Assembly (NCBI GenBank): GCA_002309345.1 | Contig: DBWZ01000071.1 | Location: 1 to 7,273 of the forward strand | Direction of reading: 5' to 3' | Length of the DNA: 7,273 nt | DNA from: Pseudobutyrivibrio sp. UBA1225 | GTDB lineage: Bacteria; Bacillota; Clostridia; Lachnospirales; Lachnospiraceae | Shown: positions 1 to 7,171 of the stretch, piece after piece | Layout: each line of letters begins with the position of its first letter | Position numbering within the stretch: position 1 is the stretch's first letter | Notes under the pieces: generated by a model | What the model was told of the DNA's origin: nothing | Databases searched by the model: none | The model's input: only the letters and a program-made list of their open reading frames with translations | Program-made: the position numbers and the translations under genes

Positions 1-6
1 TTACTA

Positions 7-1104
7 ATGATAATTAAATCCATTGAACTTGAGAATTTTAGAAATTATGAATCATTAAACATTGATTTTGATGATAATACTACTATTCTCTTTGGCGACA
101 ATGCACAAGGCAAAACAAATATTTTAGAGGCTGCTTATATATCTGGTACTACAAAATCACATAAGGGTAGCCGCGATAAAGAAATAATTAGATTTAATCA
201 AAATGAAAGTCATATCAAAACTATCGTTTTAAAAAATGATAGGGAGTATCAAATAGACATTCATCTTAAGAAAAATAAATCTAAAGGAATTGCTATTAAT
301 AGAGTTCCAATTAAAAAAGCAGCAGATTTATTTGGACTAGTAAACATAATATTTTTTTCTCCAGAGGATTTAAACATTATAAAAAATGGTCCTTCAGAGA
401 GAAGAAAATTTATGGATGCAGAGCTTTGTCAAATAGACAAAATATATCTATCTGATTTAACAAATTACAACAAAGCATTAAATCAAAGAAATGCTTTGCT
501 AAAAGAGATGATTAGTAAGCCAGAGTTAAAAGAAACACTTCCAATTTGGGATGAACAGCTTATTAACTATGGCAAAAAGATAATAACAAGAAGACAACAA
601 TTTATTAATGATATCAACATTATTGTTAAAGATATTCACAGCAAGATTACATCAAACAAAGAAAAAATTGAGGTTACTTATGATCCAAACATAGAGGATA
701 TTTTCTTTTTAGATGAGCTTGTTAAAAACAAAGAAAAAGATATGAGATTTTGTCAGACTTCGGTTGGACCTCATAGAGATGATATCAAAATTACAGTTGA
801 TGGAATTGATATTAGAAAGTTTGGAAGTCAGGGGCAACAACGAACTTGTGCTCTCTCACTTAAGCTTTCAGAAATAAAACTTGTTGAAAATACAATTAAT
901 GACAAGCCTATTCTTTTACTTGATGATGTTTTATCAGAGCTTGATAAAAATCGTCAAAGTGATTTATTAGATAATTTGTTAGATACACAGACAATCATTA
1001 CCTGTACTGGTATTGATGAATTTGTAAAAAATAGATTTAAGCTAAACACAGTTTATAAAGTAACAGATGGTTCTATAGATTTAATAACGGAGGAACGCAG
1101 GTGA
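7..1104 (+). CDS. recF: DNA replication and repair protein RecF
   Basis: RecF is a cytoplasmic SMC/ABC-type ATPase that acts with RecO and RecR to load RecA at single-strand gaps. The 365-residue product has the usual family length. Visible motifs are the start MIIKSIELENFRNY, Walker A GDNAQGKT (residues 30-37), FFSPEDL (116-122), the RecF signature around GPSERR (128-133), GPHRDD (254-259), the ABC signature SQGQQR (274-279), Walker B ILLLDD (302-307) and D-loop SELD (310-313). All ATPase elements are intact. The ATG at 7 fits the family N-terminus; its ribosome site lies mostly outside the window. The stop overlaps the gyrB start by 4 nt (GTGA). Arginine is almost all AGA, and the gene looks more A/T-rich than gyrB or gyrA. 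Confidence 0.97.
   Translation: MIIKSIELENFRNYESLNIDFDDNTTILFGDNAQGKTNILEAAYISGTTKSHKGSRDKEIIRFNQNESHIKTIVLKNDREYQIDIHLKKNKSKGIAINRVPIKKAADLFGLVNIIFFSPEDLNIIKNGPSERRKFMDAELCQIDKIYLSDLTNYNKALNQRNALLKEMISKPELKETLPIWDEQLINYGKKIITRRQQFINDINIIVKDIHSKITSNKEKIEVTYDPNIEDIFFLDELVKNKEKDMRFCQTSVGPHRDDIKITVDGIDIRKFGSQGQQRTCALSLKLSEIKLVENTINDKPILLLDDVLSELDKNRQSDLLDNLLDTQTIITCTGIDEFVKNRFKLNTVYKVTDGSIDLITEERR
1089..1094 (+). promoter_or_regulatory. gyrB ribosome binding site inside recF
   Basis: GGAGGA lies 6 nt before the GTG at 1101 and within the last codons of recF. It is the strongest Shine-Dalgarno match in the window and decides the non-ATG start of gyrB. Together with the GTGA stop/start overlap it suggests that gyrB translation is coupled to recF. 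Confidence 0.85.
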
Positions 1105-3029
1105 GTAAGGAAGTAAATCAAGAATATGGTGCTGACCAAATACAGATTCTAGAGGGACTCGAAGCAGTTCGTAAGCGTCCTGGTATGTATATTGGCTCAA
1201 CATCTGAAAGAGGACTTCATCATTTGGTATATGAAATTGTTGATAATGCAGTTGATGAAGCTTTAGCAGGTTTTTGTAAACATATTCAAGTAACAATAAA
1301 TCCAGATAATTCAGTTACAGTCGTAGATGATGGACGTGGTATTCCTACAGGTATCAACAGTAAAGCTGGAATTCCAGCGGTAGAGGTTGTATTTACAGTA
1401 CTACATGCCGGTGGAAAATTCGGCGGTGGTGGATACAAGGTATCTGGTGGACTTCACGGTGTAGGAGCTTCAGTTGTAAATGCTCTTTCAAACTGGGTTG
1501 AAGTTGAAATAAAACGTGAGGGCAAAATCTACAAGCAGCGCTATGAGCGCGGTAAAACAATGTATCCTCTTAAAGAGATTGGTACATGCTCAGCTGAAGA
1601 AACTGGAACAAAGGTTACTTTCCTTCCTGATGATACAATTTTTGAAACTACAGTTTTTGATTTTAAAACATTAAAGGTTAGACTTCGAGAGACTGCTTTC
1701 CTTACCAAAGGTCTTAGAATTACACTTAGGGATAATCGCGAGGAAGAGCCACGTGAAGAAAGCTTCCACTACGAAGGTGGTATTAAGGAGTTTGTTCAAT
1801 ATATCAATCGAAGCAGCGAAGCACTTTACGATGAGGTTATATATTGCGAAGGTAGTAAGGACAATATCTACGTTGAAGTTGCTATGCAACACAACGATGG
1901 TTTCCAAGATCAAGCCTACAGTTATGTAAACAACATTGTCACTCCAGAAGGTGGTACTCATCTTACAGGTTTCAGGGGTGCACTCACAAAGGTATTTAAT
2001 AAATATGCTAGAGATGCCAAGATTTTAAAGGATAGTGATCCACAGCTTGATGGTGATGATATCCGCGAGGGTCTCACAGCAATTATTTCAATCAAAATAG
2101 AAGAGCCTCAGTTTGAAGGTCAAACTAAGCAAAAGCTTGGTAATTCAGAGGCAAGAGGTGCAGTTGATGCAATAGTTTCAGAGCAGCTTACTTGGTTCTT
2201 AGAGCAAAATCCTACTATTGCCAAAAATATCTGCGAAAAATCGCTGCTTGCGCAGCGAGCAAGAGAGGCAGCTAGAAAAGCTAGAGATCTTACTCGTAGA
2301 AAAACAGCTTTAGAGGGAATGTCACTTCCAGGAAAGCTTGCCGATTGTTCTGATAAAGACCCACAAAACTGTGAAATCTTCATAGTCGAGGGAGATTCGG
2401 CCGGCGGATCAGCTAAAAAAGCGAGAAGTCGTGCAACACAGGCTATTCTTCCACTTCGTGGAAAAATATTAAATGTTGAAAAGGCAAGAGAAGACAGAAT
2501 CTACGGTAATGCCGAAATTAAAGCAATGATTACAGCTTTTGGTACAGGTATTCACGAAGATTTCGATATATCCAAGCTTCGCTATCACAAAATCATAATA
2601 ATGACTGATGCCGATGTTGATGGCGCACATATTGCAACACTTATGCTTACATTCCTATACAGATTTATGCCAGAGCTTATAAAGCAAGGCTATGTTTACC
2701 TTGCAACTCCTCCACTCTACAAGTTGGAGAAAAACAAAAAAGTTTGGTATGCATATTCTGATGAGGAATTAAATAAAATTCTTACAGAGGTTGGCCGTGA
2801 CAATAGCAACAAGATTCAACGATACAAAGGTCTTGGAGAGATGGATGCGGAGCAGCTTTGGGAGACAACTATGGATCCTGAAAAGAGAATTCTTAAGCGT
2901 GTAGTTATTGATGATGAAGATGCTTCTGAAATCAATGTTACATTCTCTACTCTTATGGGTGACAAGGTTGAGCCTCGTAGAGAATTTATAGAACAAAACG
3001 CAAAGTACGTACAAAACTTAGATATTTAG
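1101..3029 (+). CDS. gyrB: DNA gyrase subunit B
   Basis: This is the ATPase and TOPRIM subunit of the GyrA2GyrB2 type IIA topoisomerase, which introduces negative supercoils. Residues 1 to about 223 form the GHKL ATPase: E45, N49, D76, R79, P82, R139 and T168 match E. coli E42, N46, D73, R76, P79, R136 and T165, all with an offset of 3. The transducer follows (about 224-395), with the QTK loop lysine at K343. The TOPRIM domain carries EGDSAGG (430-436), PLRGK (451-455) and the metal site DADVD (503-507). RYKGLGEM (574-581) begins the conserved tail. At 642 residues it is the short Gram-positive form lacking the roughly 170-residue insertion of E. coli GyrB. ParE is the alternative, but gyrA follows directly and the recF context is typical of gyrB. 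The start is GTG. Confidence 0.98.
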   Translation: MSKEVNQEYGADQIQILEGLEAVRKRPGMYIGSTSERGLHHLVYEIVDNAVDEALAGFCKHIQVTINPDNSVTVVDDGRGIPTGINSKAGIPAVEVVFTVLHAGGKFGGGGYKVSGGLHGVGASVVNALSNWVEVEIKREGKIYKQRYERGKTMYPLKEIGTCSAEETGTKVTFLPDDTIFETTVFDFKTLKVRLRETAFLTKGLRITLRDNREEEPREESFHYEGGIKEFVQYINRSSEALYDEVIYCEGSKDNIYVEVAMQHNDGFQDQAYSYVNNIVTPEGGTHLTGFRGALTKVFNKYARDAKILKDSDPQLDGDDIREGLTAIISIKIEEPQFEGQTKQKLGNSEARGAVDAIVSEQLTWFLEQNPTIAKNICEKSLLAQRAREAARKARDLTRRKTALEGMSLPGKLADCSDKDPQNCEIFIVEGDSAGGSAKKARSRATQAILPLRGKILNVEKAREDRIYGNAEIKAMITAFGTGIHEDFDISKLRYHKIIIMTDADVDGAHIATLMLTFLYRFMPELIKQGYVYLATPPLYKLEKNKKVWYAYSDEELNKILTEVGRDNSNKIQRYKGLGEMDAEQLWETTMDPEKRILKRVVIDDEDASEINVTFSTLMGDKVEPRREFIEQNAKYVQNLDI

Positions 3030-3045
3030 TTTTTTAAAAAATTTT
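3030..3045. repeat. A/T palindrome after gyrB
   Basis: Immediately after the gyrB stop comes T6A6 (3030-3041), a perfect 12-nt palindrome, followed by T4. It is not preceded by a G/C stem on the + strand, so it does not form a normal terminator for gyrB. It may simply be a flexible or melted spacer ahead of gyrA. Confidence 0.5.
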
Positions 3046-3058
3046 CGGGCTACGCCCG
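3046..3058 (+). other. small G/C hairpin in the gyrB-gyrA spacer
   Basis: CGGGC-TAC-GCCCG forms a 5-bp, all-G/C stem with a 3-nt loop, 5 nt before the gyrA Shine-Dalgarno sequence. It is the only G/C-rich element in a 44-nt spacer otherwise made of A and T runs. No U-run follows it on the + strand, so it is unlikely to terminate transcription. It could mark an mRNA processing or stability site or tune gyrA translation; that is inference. Confidence 0.6.
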
Positions 3059-3063
3059 TAGAA

Positions 3064-3067
3064 AAGG
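3064..3067 (+). promoter_or_regulatory. gyrA ribosome binding site
   Basis: AAGG followed by an A6 run places the ATG at 3074 after a 6-nt gap. It supports this start, which also gives the expected GyrA N-terminus. Confidence 0.7.
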
Positions 3068-3073
3068 AAAAAA

Positions 3074-5608
3074 ATGGACGACAAAATTTTTGATAACATT
3101 CACGATGTTGATCTAAAAGAAACAATGGAAAACTCCTACATCGATTATGCCATGAGCGTTATCGCCTCACGAGCACTTCCAGATGTAAGAGATGGTCTCA
3201 AGCCTGTTCAACGTCGAGTTCTCTTTTCAATGATAGAACTCAACAATGGTCCCGACAAACCACACAGAAAATGTGCACGTATTGTCGGTGATACAATGGG
3301 TAAATATCATCCACATGGTGATAGTTCCATATACGGAGCACTTGTCAACATGGCTCAGGATTGGAACACAAGATATCCACTTGTGGATGGCCACGGAAAC
3401 TTTGGTTCCGAGGACGGTGACGGTGCCGCAGCTATGCGATACACCGAAGCTCGACTTTCAAAGATTTCCATGACAATGTTCGGTATCAACTACAAGGATG
3501 AGAAATTCACAACAGGTAAAGATATCGACATGGATGGCGTAGATTTCATGCCAAACTTTGACGAGACTGAAAAAGAACCGACAGTTCTTCCAGCTCGTTA
3601 TCCTAACCTACTTGTCAATGGAACCACTGGTATTGCAGTAGGTATGGCAACCAACATTCCGCCACACAACCTTCGAGAAGTAATAAATGCTGTTAACAAA
3701 ATCATCGACAACCAGGTTGAAGAAGATAGAGAAACAGAAATCGATGAGCTTCTTGAAATTGTAAAGGGACCAGATTTTCCTACAGGTGGAGTTATTCTTG
3801 GTAAGACAGGCATCGAAGAGGCATACCGCACAGGACGTGCCAAGATTAGAGTTAGAGCAGTTTCGGAAATCGAGCCGATGGACAACGGCAAAAACAGAAT
3901 CGTTGTTACCGAGCTTCCTTACATGGTAAACAAGGCTCGATTGATAGAAAATATAGCAAAGCTAGTTAAAGATAAAAAGGTTGATGGAATAACAGATCTT
4001 CGAGATGAAAGTTCAAGAGAAGGAATTCGAGTTTGTATCGAGCTTCGAAGAGATGTCAATCCAAACATCATTTTAAATCAGCTTTACAAGCACACTCAAT
4101 TACAGGATACCTTTGGTGTTATCATGCTTGCACTTGTTAACAACCAGCCAAAAATCCTTAACCTCAAGCAGATGCTTGTACACTACTTGAATCACCAAAA
4201 GGATGTTGTTACTCGCCGTACCAAATACGAGCTTAACAAAGCCGAGGAAAGAGCTCACATCTTAGAGGGCTTACTCATCGCCTTAGATAACATTGATGAA
4301 GTGATTCATATCATCAGAAATTCCGCCGATGTCAATACAGCAAAGGCTCAGTTGATGGAGAGATTTGGTCTTTCTGATGCTCAGGCTCAAGCCATTGTAG
4401 ACATGAGACTTCGTGCTCTCACAGGCTTAGAGCGAGACAAAATACAAAAAGAATACGATGACTTACAGATTTTAATTGGAAAATTGAAGGCAATACTTGG
4501 TGATGAAAAGATTCTTCTTGGAGTAATCAAGACAGAAATCACAGAAATCGCAGAAAAATACGGTGATGATCGCCGAACAACAATCGGATTTGATGAGTTC
4601 GATATTAGCATGGAGGACATGATTCCTGTTACAAATACAGTTGTTACCTTCACAAAGCTTGGTTACATCAAGCGTATGAACGAAGACAACTTCAAGGCTC
4701 AGCACAGAGGCGGTAAGGGAATCAAGGGAATGGAAACAATCAATGAGGACTACGTAGTAGAAATGCTCATGATGTCTTCACACGATTATCTCCTCTTCTT
4801 TACCAACAAGGGTCGAGTATATCGAATCAAAGCATATGAGATTCCAGAAAGTAGCCGAACAAGCAGAGGAATCGCGATTGTAAATATTCTTCAATTACAA
4901 CCAGATGAAAACATCACAGCAATGATTCCAGTTGAGGAATACAGCGAAGACAAATATCTGTTCATGGCTACTGCCGATGGATTTGTTAAGAAGACTAAGA
5001 TAACAGAATATGAAAACATTAGAAAGAATGGTCTAACCGCTATCAATTTAAGAGACGATGACAAGCTTATCGAAGTAAAGCTTACTGATGGTGATGAGGA
5101 CGTTATCATGGTTACAAAATATGGACAGGCAATTCGCTTTAGCGAGACAGAGGTTAGAGCGACTGGCCGAGCAACCATGGGTGTTATCGGAATGAATCTT
5201 GCCGCTGACGATGTGATAATAGGAATGCAGTTAATTTCACAGGGTGAGAGCCTCATGACTGTTTCAGAAAATGGTCTTGGTAAATGTACACTTATGACTG
5301 AGTTCAATACTATTCACCGTGGTGGTAAAGGAGTTAAGTGTTACAAGATAACAGAAAAAACAGGAAATCTTATAGGCGCAAAGGCAGTTGAAAAGGATGA
5401 TGAGGTAATGCTCATTAATACTGCCGGTACAATCATAAGAATCAATGTCGCTGGTACTGCCCTGCTAAGCCGAATCACTTCCGGAGTCAAGCTGATTGAC
5501 TTAAAGGAAAACACAAAACTGATTAGTATAGCAAAAGTCAGAAAAGGCGATACGATACTCGAGGACGGGGAAGAAGAATCAGCTGAAGATTCAAGCAAAG
5601 AGTCATAA
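3074..5608 (+). CDS. gyrA: DNA gyrase subunit A
   Basis: This is the breakage-reunion and DNA-wrapping subunit of gyrase. The catalytic tyrosine is Y123 in AAAMRYTEAR. The quinolone-determining region reads HPHGDSSIYG (79-88): S84 equals E. coli S83, while G88 replaces E. coli D87. Residues of about 10-510 form the winged-helix, tower and coiled-coil core; about 515-825 form the beta-pinwheel. The GyrA box is QHRGGKG (543-549), a one-residue variant of QRRGGKG, and HRGGKG recurs at 748-753. The GyrA box separates it from ParC. The tail (about 830-844) is acidic. Between K130 and NFDETEKEP there are 12 more residues than in E. coli or B. subtilis GyrA. Arginine codon CGA is frequent (16 of 48). 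A strong terminator follows. Confidence 0.98.
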   Translation: MDDKIFDNIHDVDLKETMENSYIDYAMSVIASRALPDVRDGLKPVQRRVLFSMIELNNGPDKPHRKCARIVGDTMGKYHPHGDSSIYGALVNMAQDWNTRYPLVDGHGNFGSEDGDGAAAMRYTEARLSKISMTMFGINYKDEKFTTGKDIDMDGVDFMPNFDETEKEPTVLPARYPNLLVNGTTGIAVGMATNIPPHNLREVINAVNKIIDNQVEEDRETEIDELLEIVKGPDFPTGGVILGKTGIEEAYRTGRAKIRVRAVSEIEPMDNGKNRIVVTELPYMVNKARLIENIAKLVKDKKVDGITDLRDESSREGIRVCIELRRDVNPNIILNQLYKHTQLQDTFGVIMLALVNNQPKILNLKQMLVHYLNHQKDVVTRRTKYELNKAEERAHILEGLLIALDNIDEVIHIIRNSADVNTAKAQLMERFGLSDAQAQAIVDMRLRALTGLERDKIQKEYDDLQILIGKLKAILGDEKILLGVIKTEITEIAEKYGDDRRTTIGFDEFDISMEDMIPVTNTVVTFTKLGYIKRMNEDNFKAQHRGGKGIKGMETINEDYVVEMLMMSSHDYLLFFTNKGRVYRIKAYEIPESSRTSRGIAIVNILQLQPDENITAMIPVEEYSEDKYLFMATADGFVKKTKITEYENIRKNGLTAINLRDDDKLIEVKLTDGDEDVIMVTKYGQAIRFSETEVRATGRATMGVIGMNLAADDVIIGMQLISQGESLMTVSENGLGKCTLMTEFNTIHRGGKGVKCYKITEKTGNLIGAKAVEKDDEVMLINTAGTIIRINVAGTALLSRITSGVKLIDLKENTKLISIAKVRKGDTILEDGEEESAEDSSKES

Positions 5609-5630
5609 ATTATAAAATTAAATTTCTTGC

Positions 5631-5659
5631 AACAGGGCTGCAAAAGCAGCCTTGTTTTT
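5631..5659 (+). terminator. intrinsic terminator of the gyrase unit
   Basis: An 11-bp stem (5631-5641 with 5646-5656, one G-T pair) with an AAAA loop runs into a T5 tract (5655-5659), 22 nt after the gyrA stop. This is a textbook intrinsic terminator and the clearest transcript boundary in the window. Confidence 0.93.
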
Positions 5660-5675
5660 CTGCAAAAGGCAGAAA
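5657..5675 (+). other. second hairpin overlapping the terminator tail
   Basis: TTTCTGC (5657-5663) pairs with GCAGAAA (5669-5675) around an AAAAG loop. It shares its T residues with the tail of the preceding terminator and nearly repeats that terminator's CTGCAAAAGCAG core. The two stems cannot fully form at once at 5657-5659. Any regulatory role is inference. Confidence 0.5.
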
Positions 5676-5721
5676 GTTATATTACCGGAAAAACCAGCAA
5701 AGATAAAATAGGACAGATTAG
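5676..5721 (+). promoter_or_regulatory. fumarase 5' region with weak promoter candidate and RBS
   Basis: AGGA (5710-5713) lies 8 nt before the ATG at 5722 and supports that start. TATATT (5678-5683) is a possible -10 box giving a leader of roughly 30 nt, but no good -35 box stands 16-18 nt upstream. The fumarase genes sit after a strong terminator and need their own promoter or some readthrough; this is the best candidate seen, and it is weak. Confidence 0.3.
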
Positions 5722-6564
5722 ATGAAGATAATAAATACATCAACGATTACAAGTACAATCAAAGATATGTGCATAAAGGCAAATCACTATTTATCAAGTG
5801 ATATGAATGCAGCTCTTAAAGAAGCTACAGAAACCGAAAAATCCGAGATAGGTAAGAAGATTTTAAATCAGCTTCAGGAGAATCTTGAAATTGCAGATAA
5901 AGAAATGATACCTATTTGTCAGGATACAGGAATGGCTGTATTTTTTGTAGAAGTAGGTCAGGAAATACATATCGAAGGCGGTCTTTTAACAGATGCCATA
6001 AACGAAGGTGTCAGACAAGGCTATACCGATGGTTATCTTAGAAAATCTGTTGTAAAAGATCCAATAGAAAGAGTTAACACAAAGGATAATACACCAGCTG
6101 TAATTCATTACAATATTGTCGCAGGTGATGAGCTTAAAATTACTTTGGCCCCAAAGGGCTTTGGCTCTGAAAATATGAGTCGGGTATTTATGCTAAAGCC
6201 AGCTGATGGAATTGAAGGTGTTAAAAATGCTATTCTTACAGCAGTTAAGGATGCAGGACCAAATGCCTGTCCTCCAATGGTAGTTGGAGTAGGTATTGGT
6301 GGTACTTTTGAAAAATCTGCGCTCATGGCTAAAGAAGCGCTCACGAGAGAGTTTTCAAAACGCCCGACAACTCCATGGGTTAAGGATTTAGAAGACGAAA
6401 TGCTTGAAAAGATAAATAAGCTTGGAATAGGACCGGGCGGTCTTGGTGGAACCACTACTGCCCTTGCAGTAAACATCAATACTTACGCTACTCATATAGC
6501 AGGCTTACCTGTAGCTATCAATATTTGTTGTCATGTTAATAGACATGTTACGAGGACATTATAA
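5722..6564 (+). CDS. class I fumarate hydratase, alpha subunit (tartrate dehydratase alpha-type)
   Basis: This is the [4Fe-4S] catalytic subunit of a two-subunit class I hydro-lyase, reversibly hydrating fumarate to malate in the cytosol. At 280 residues it has the usual length for the split form. Three conserved cysteines fit the cluster ligands: C66 in CQDTG, C183 in GPNACPP and C270 in CCHVNRH. The family motif APKGFGSENMS (143-153), a VVGVGIGGTF segment (187-196) and the glycine-rich GIGPGGLGGTT (235-245) are also present. C269 makes an unusual Cys-Cys pair with the ligand position. The stop shares its last A with the start of the beta subunit (TAATG). L-tartrate dehydratase is homologous and cannot be excluded; no tartrate genes are nearby, so fumarase is preferred. 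Confidence 0.93.
   Translation: MKIINTSTITSTIKDMCIKANHYLSSDMNAALKEATETEKSEIGKKILNQLQENLEIADKEMIPICQDTGMAVFFVEVGQEIHIEGGLLTDAINEGVRQGYTDGYLRKSVVKDPIERVNTKDNTPAVIHYNIVAGDELKITLAPKGFGSENMSRVFMLKPADGIEGVKNAILTAVKDAGPNACPPMVVGVGIGGTFEKSALMAKEALTREFSKRPTTPWVKDLEDEMLEKINKLGIGPGGLGGTTTALAVNINTYATHIAGLPVAINICCHVNRHVTRTL
6552..6556 (+). promoter_or_regulatory. ribosome binding site of the fumarase beta subunit
   Basis: GAGGA lies 7 nt before the ATG at 6564, inside the last codons of the alpha subunit. With the TAATG junction it points to coupled translation and near 1:1 subunit output. Confidence 0.75.
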
Positions 6565-7115
6565 TGGAGCAGAAAATTACAACACCAATTACTGAGGAAG
6601 TTACTACAAAATTACATTCAGGAGATTATTGCTATATCACTGGCGAAATATATGTAGCAAGAGATGCTGCGCATCTTCGTATGAATGAAGCACTTGATAG
6701 AGGTGAAGAGCTTCCAATTGCAATAGAAAATTCTACTATTTATTATATGGGACCATCTCCGGCGAGGGAAGGCAGACCGATAGGTTCCGCAGGCCCTACT
6801 ACTGCAAGCAGAATGGATAAATATGCTCCGCGCCTGCTCGACCTTGGCTTAAAAGCAATGATAGGCAAGGGAAAGCGGACAAAAGAGGTTATTGATGCAG
6901 TAGTTAGAAACAAGGCTGTTTATTTTGCAGCAGTAGGAGGAGCCGGTGCCCTTTTATCAAAATGCATCAAGTCATCAGAAGTCATCTGCTATGATGATCT
7001 TGGAGCCGAGGCAATCAGAAAACTATATGTCGAAGATTTTCCTGTAATTGTGGTGGTTGATTCTGAGGGAAATAATCTCTACGAAACCGCTATTGAAGAG
7101 TATAGATCAATTTAG
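6564..7115 (+). CDS. class I fumarate hydratase, beta subunit (tartrate dehydratase beta-type)
   Basis: This corresponds to the C-terminal domain of single-chain class I fumarases and pairs with the alpha subunit to complete the active site. The 183-residue length is typical of the split form. Visible family motifs are ITGEIYVARDAAH (25-37), YMGPSPA (61-67), GSAGPTTASRM (74-84), MIGKG (99-103), AAVGGAGALL (122-131) and DDLGAEAI (144-151). R33, D34, H37 and the G77-P78-T79 loop look intact. It is the partner of the gene it overlaps by 1 nt, and no third gene follows in this unit. As with the alpha subunit, tartrate dehydratase is the main alternative. Confidence 0.94.
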   Translation: MEQKITTPITEEVTTKLHSGDYCYITGEIYVARDAAHLRMNEALDRGEELPIAIENSTIYYMGPSPAREGRPIGSAGPTTASRMDKYAPRLLDLGLKAMIGKGKRTKEVIDAVVRNKAVYFAAVGGAGALLSKCIKSSEVICYDDLGAEAIRKLYVEDFPVIVVVDSEGNNLYETAIEEYRSI

Positions 7116-7121
7116 AGTTTT

Positions 7122-7154
7122 CCTTATTTTTTCTAGAAAAAAGGCCATATTTTT
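7122..7154 (+). terminator. possible weak terminator of the fumarase genes
   Basis: CCTT-A-TTTT (7122-7130) can pair with AAAAAAGG (7137-7144) with one bulged A and a 6-nt loop, followed after 5 nt by T5 (7150-7154). The core TTTTTTCTAGAAAAAA (7127-7142) is a perfect palindrome. The stem is almost all A-U, so termination would be inefficient. Confidence 0.35.
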
Positions 7155-7171
7155 ATTGACAACGATGGCCT
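7142..7171. repeat. inverted repeat AGGCCAT / ATGGCCT
   Basis: Perfect 7-bp arms (7142-7148 and 7165-7171) are separated by 16 nt that contain the -35 box of the downstream promoter. Read on the - strand, the stem runs straight into a T-run, so it could stop antisense transcription; on the + strand no T-run follows. An operator role is also possible. Confidence 0.5.

Noticed and set aside
3046..3058. The spacer hairpin as a gyrB terminator
   Set aside because: The sequence after the stem on the + strand is TAGAAAAGG, with no T-run, and the stem is only 5 bp.
3317..3340. Acquired quinolone-resistance mutation in gyrA
   Set aside because: G88 could be the normal residue of this lineage and the key serine S84 is unchanged; without relatives it cannot be called a mutation.
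4891..5307. A 138-codon open frame on the - strand inside gyrA
   Set aside because: It lies wholly opposite well-conserved GyrA sequence, resembles no family I know and has composition expected of an antisense shadow.
5341..5643. A 100-codon - strand frame running from the gyrA terminator into gyrA
   Set aside because: Its first codons lie in the terminator stem and the rest is antisense to the GyrA C-terminal domain; no ribosome site or family match is visible.
5704..5709. TAAAAT as a -10 box for the fumarase genes
   Set aside because: Transcription would begin near 5716, after the AGGA ribosome site at 5710-5713, and no -35 box is suitably placed.
6108..6479. A 123-codon open frame on the - strand inside the fumarase alpha gene
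   Set aside because: It is opposite the Fe-S and glycine-rich motifs of the alpha subunit; the proline/serine-rich product is typical of an antisense shadow.
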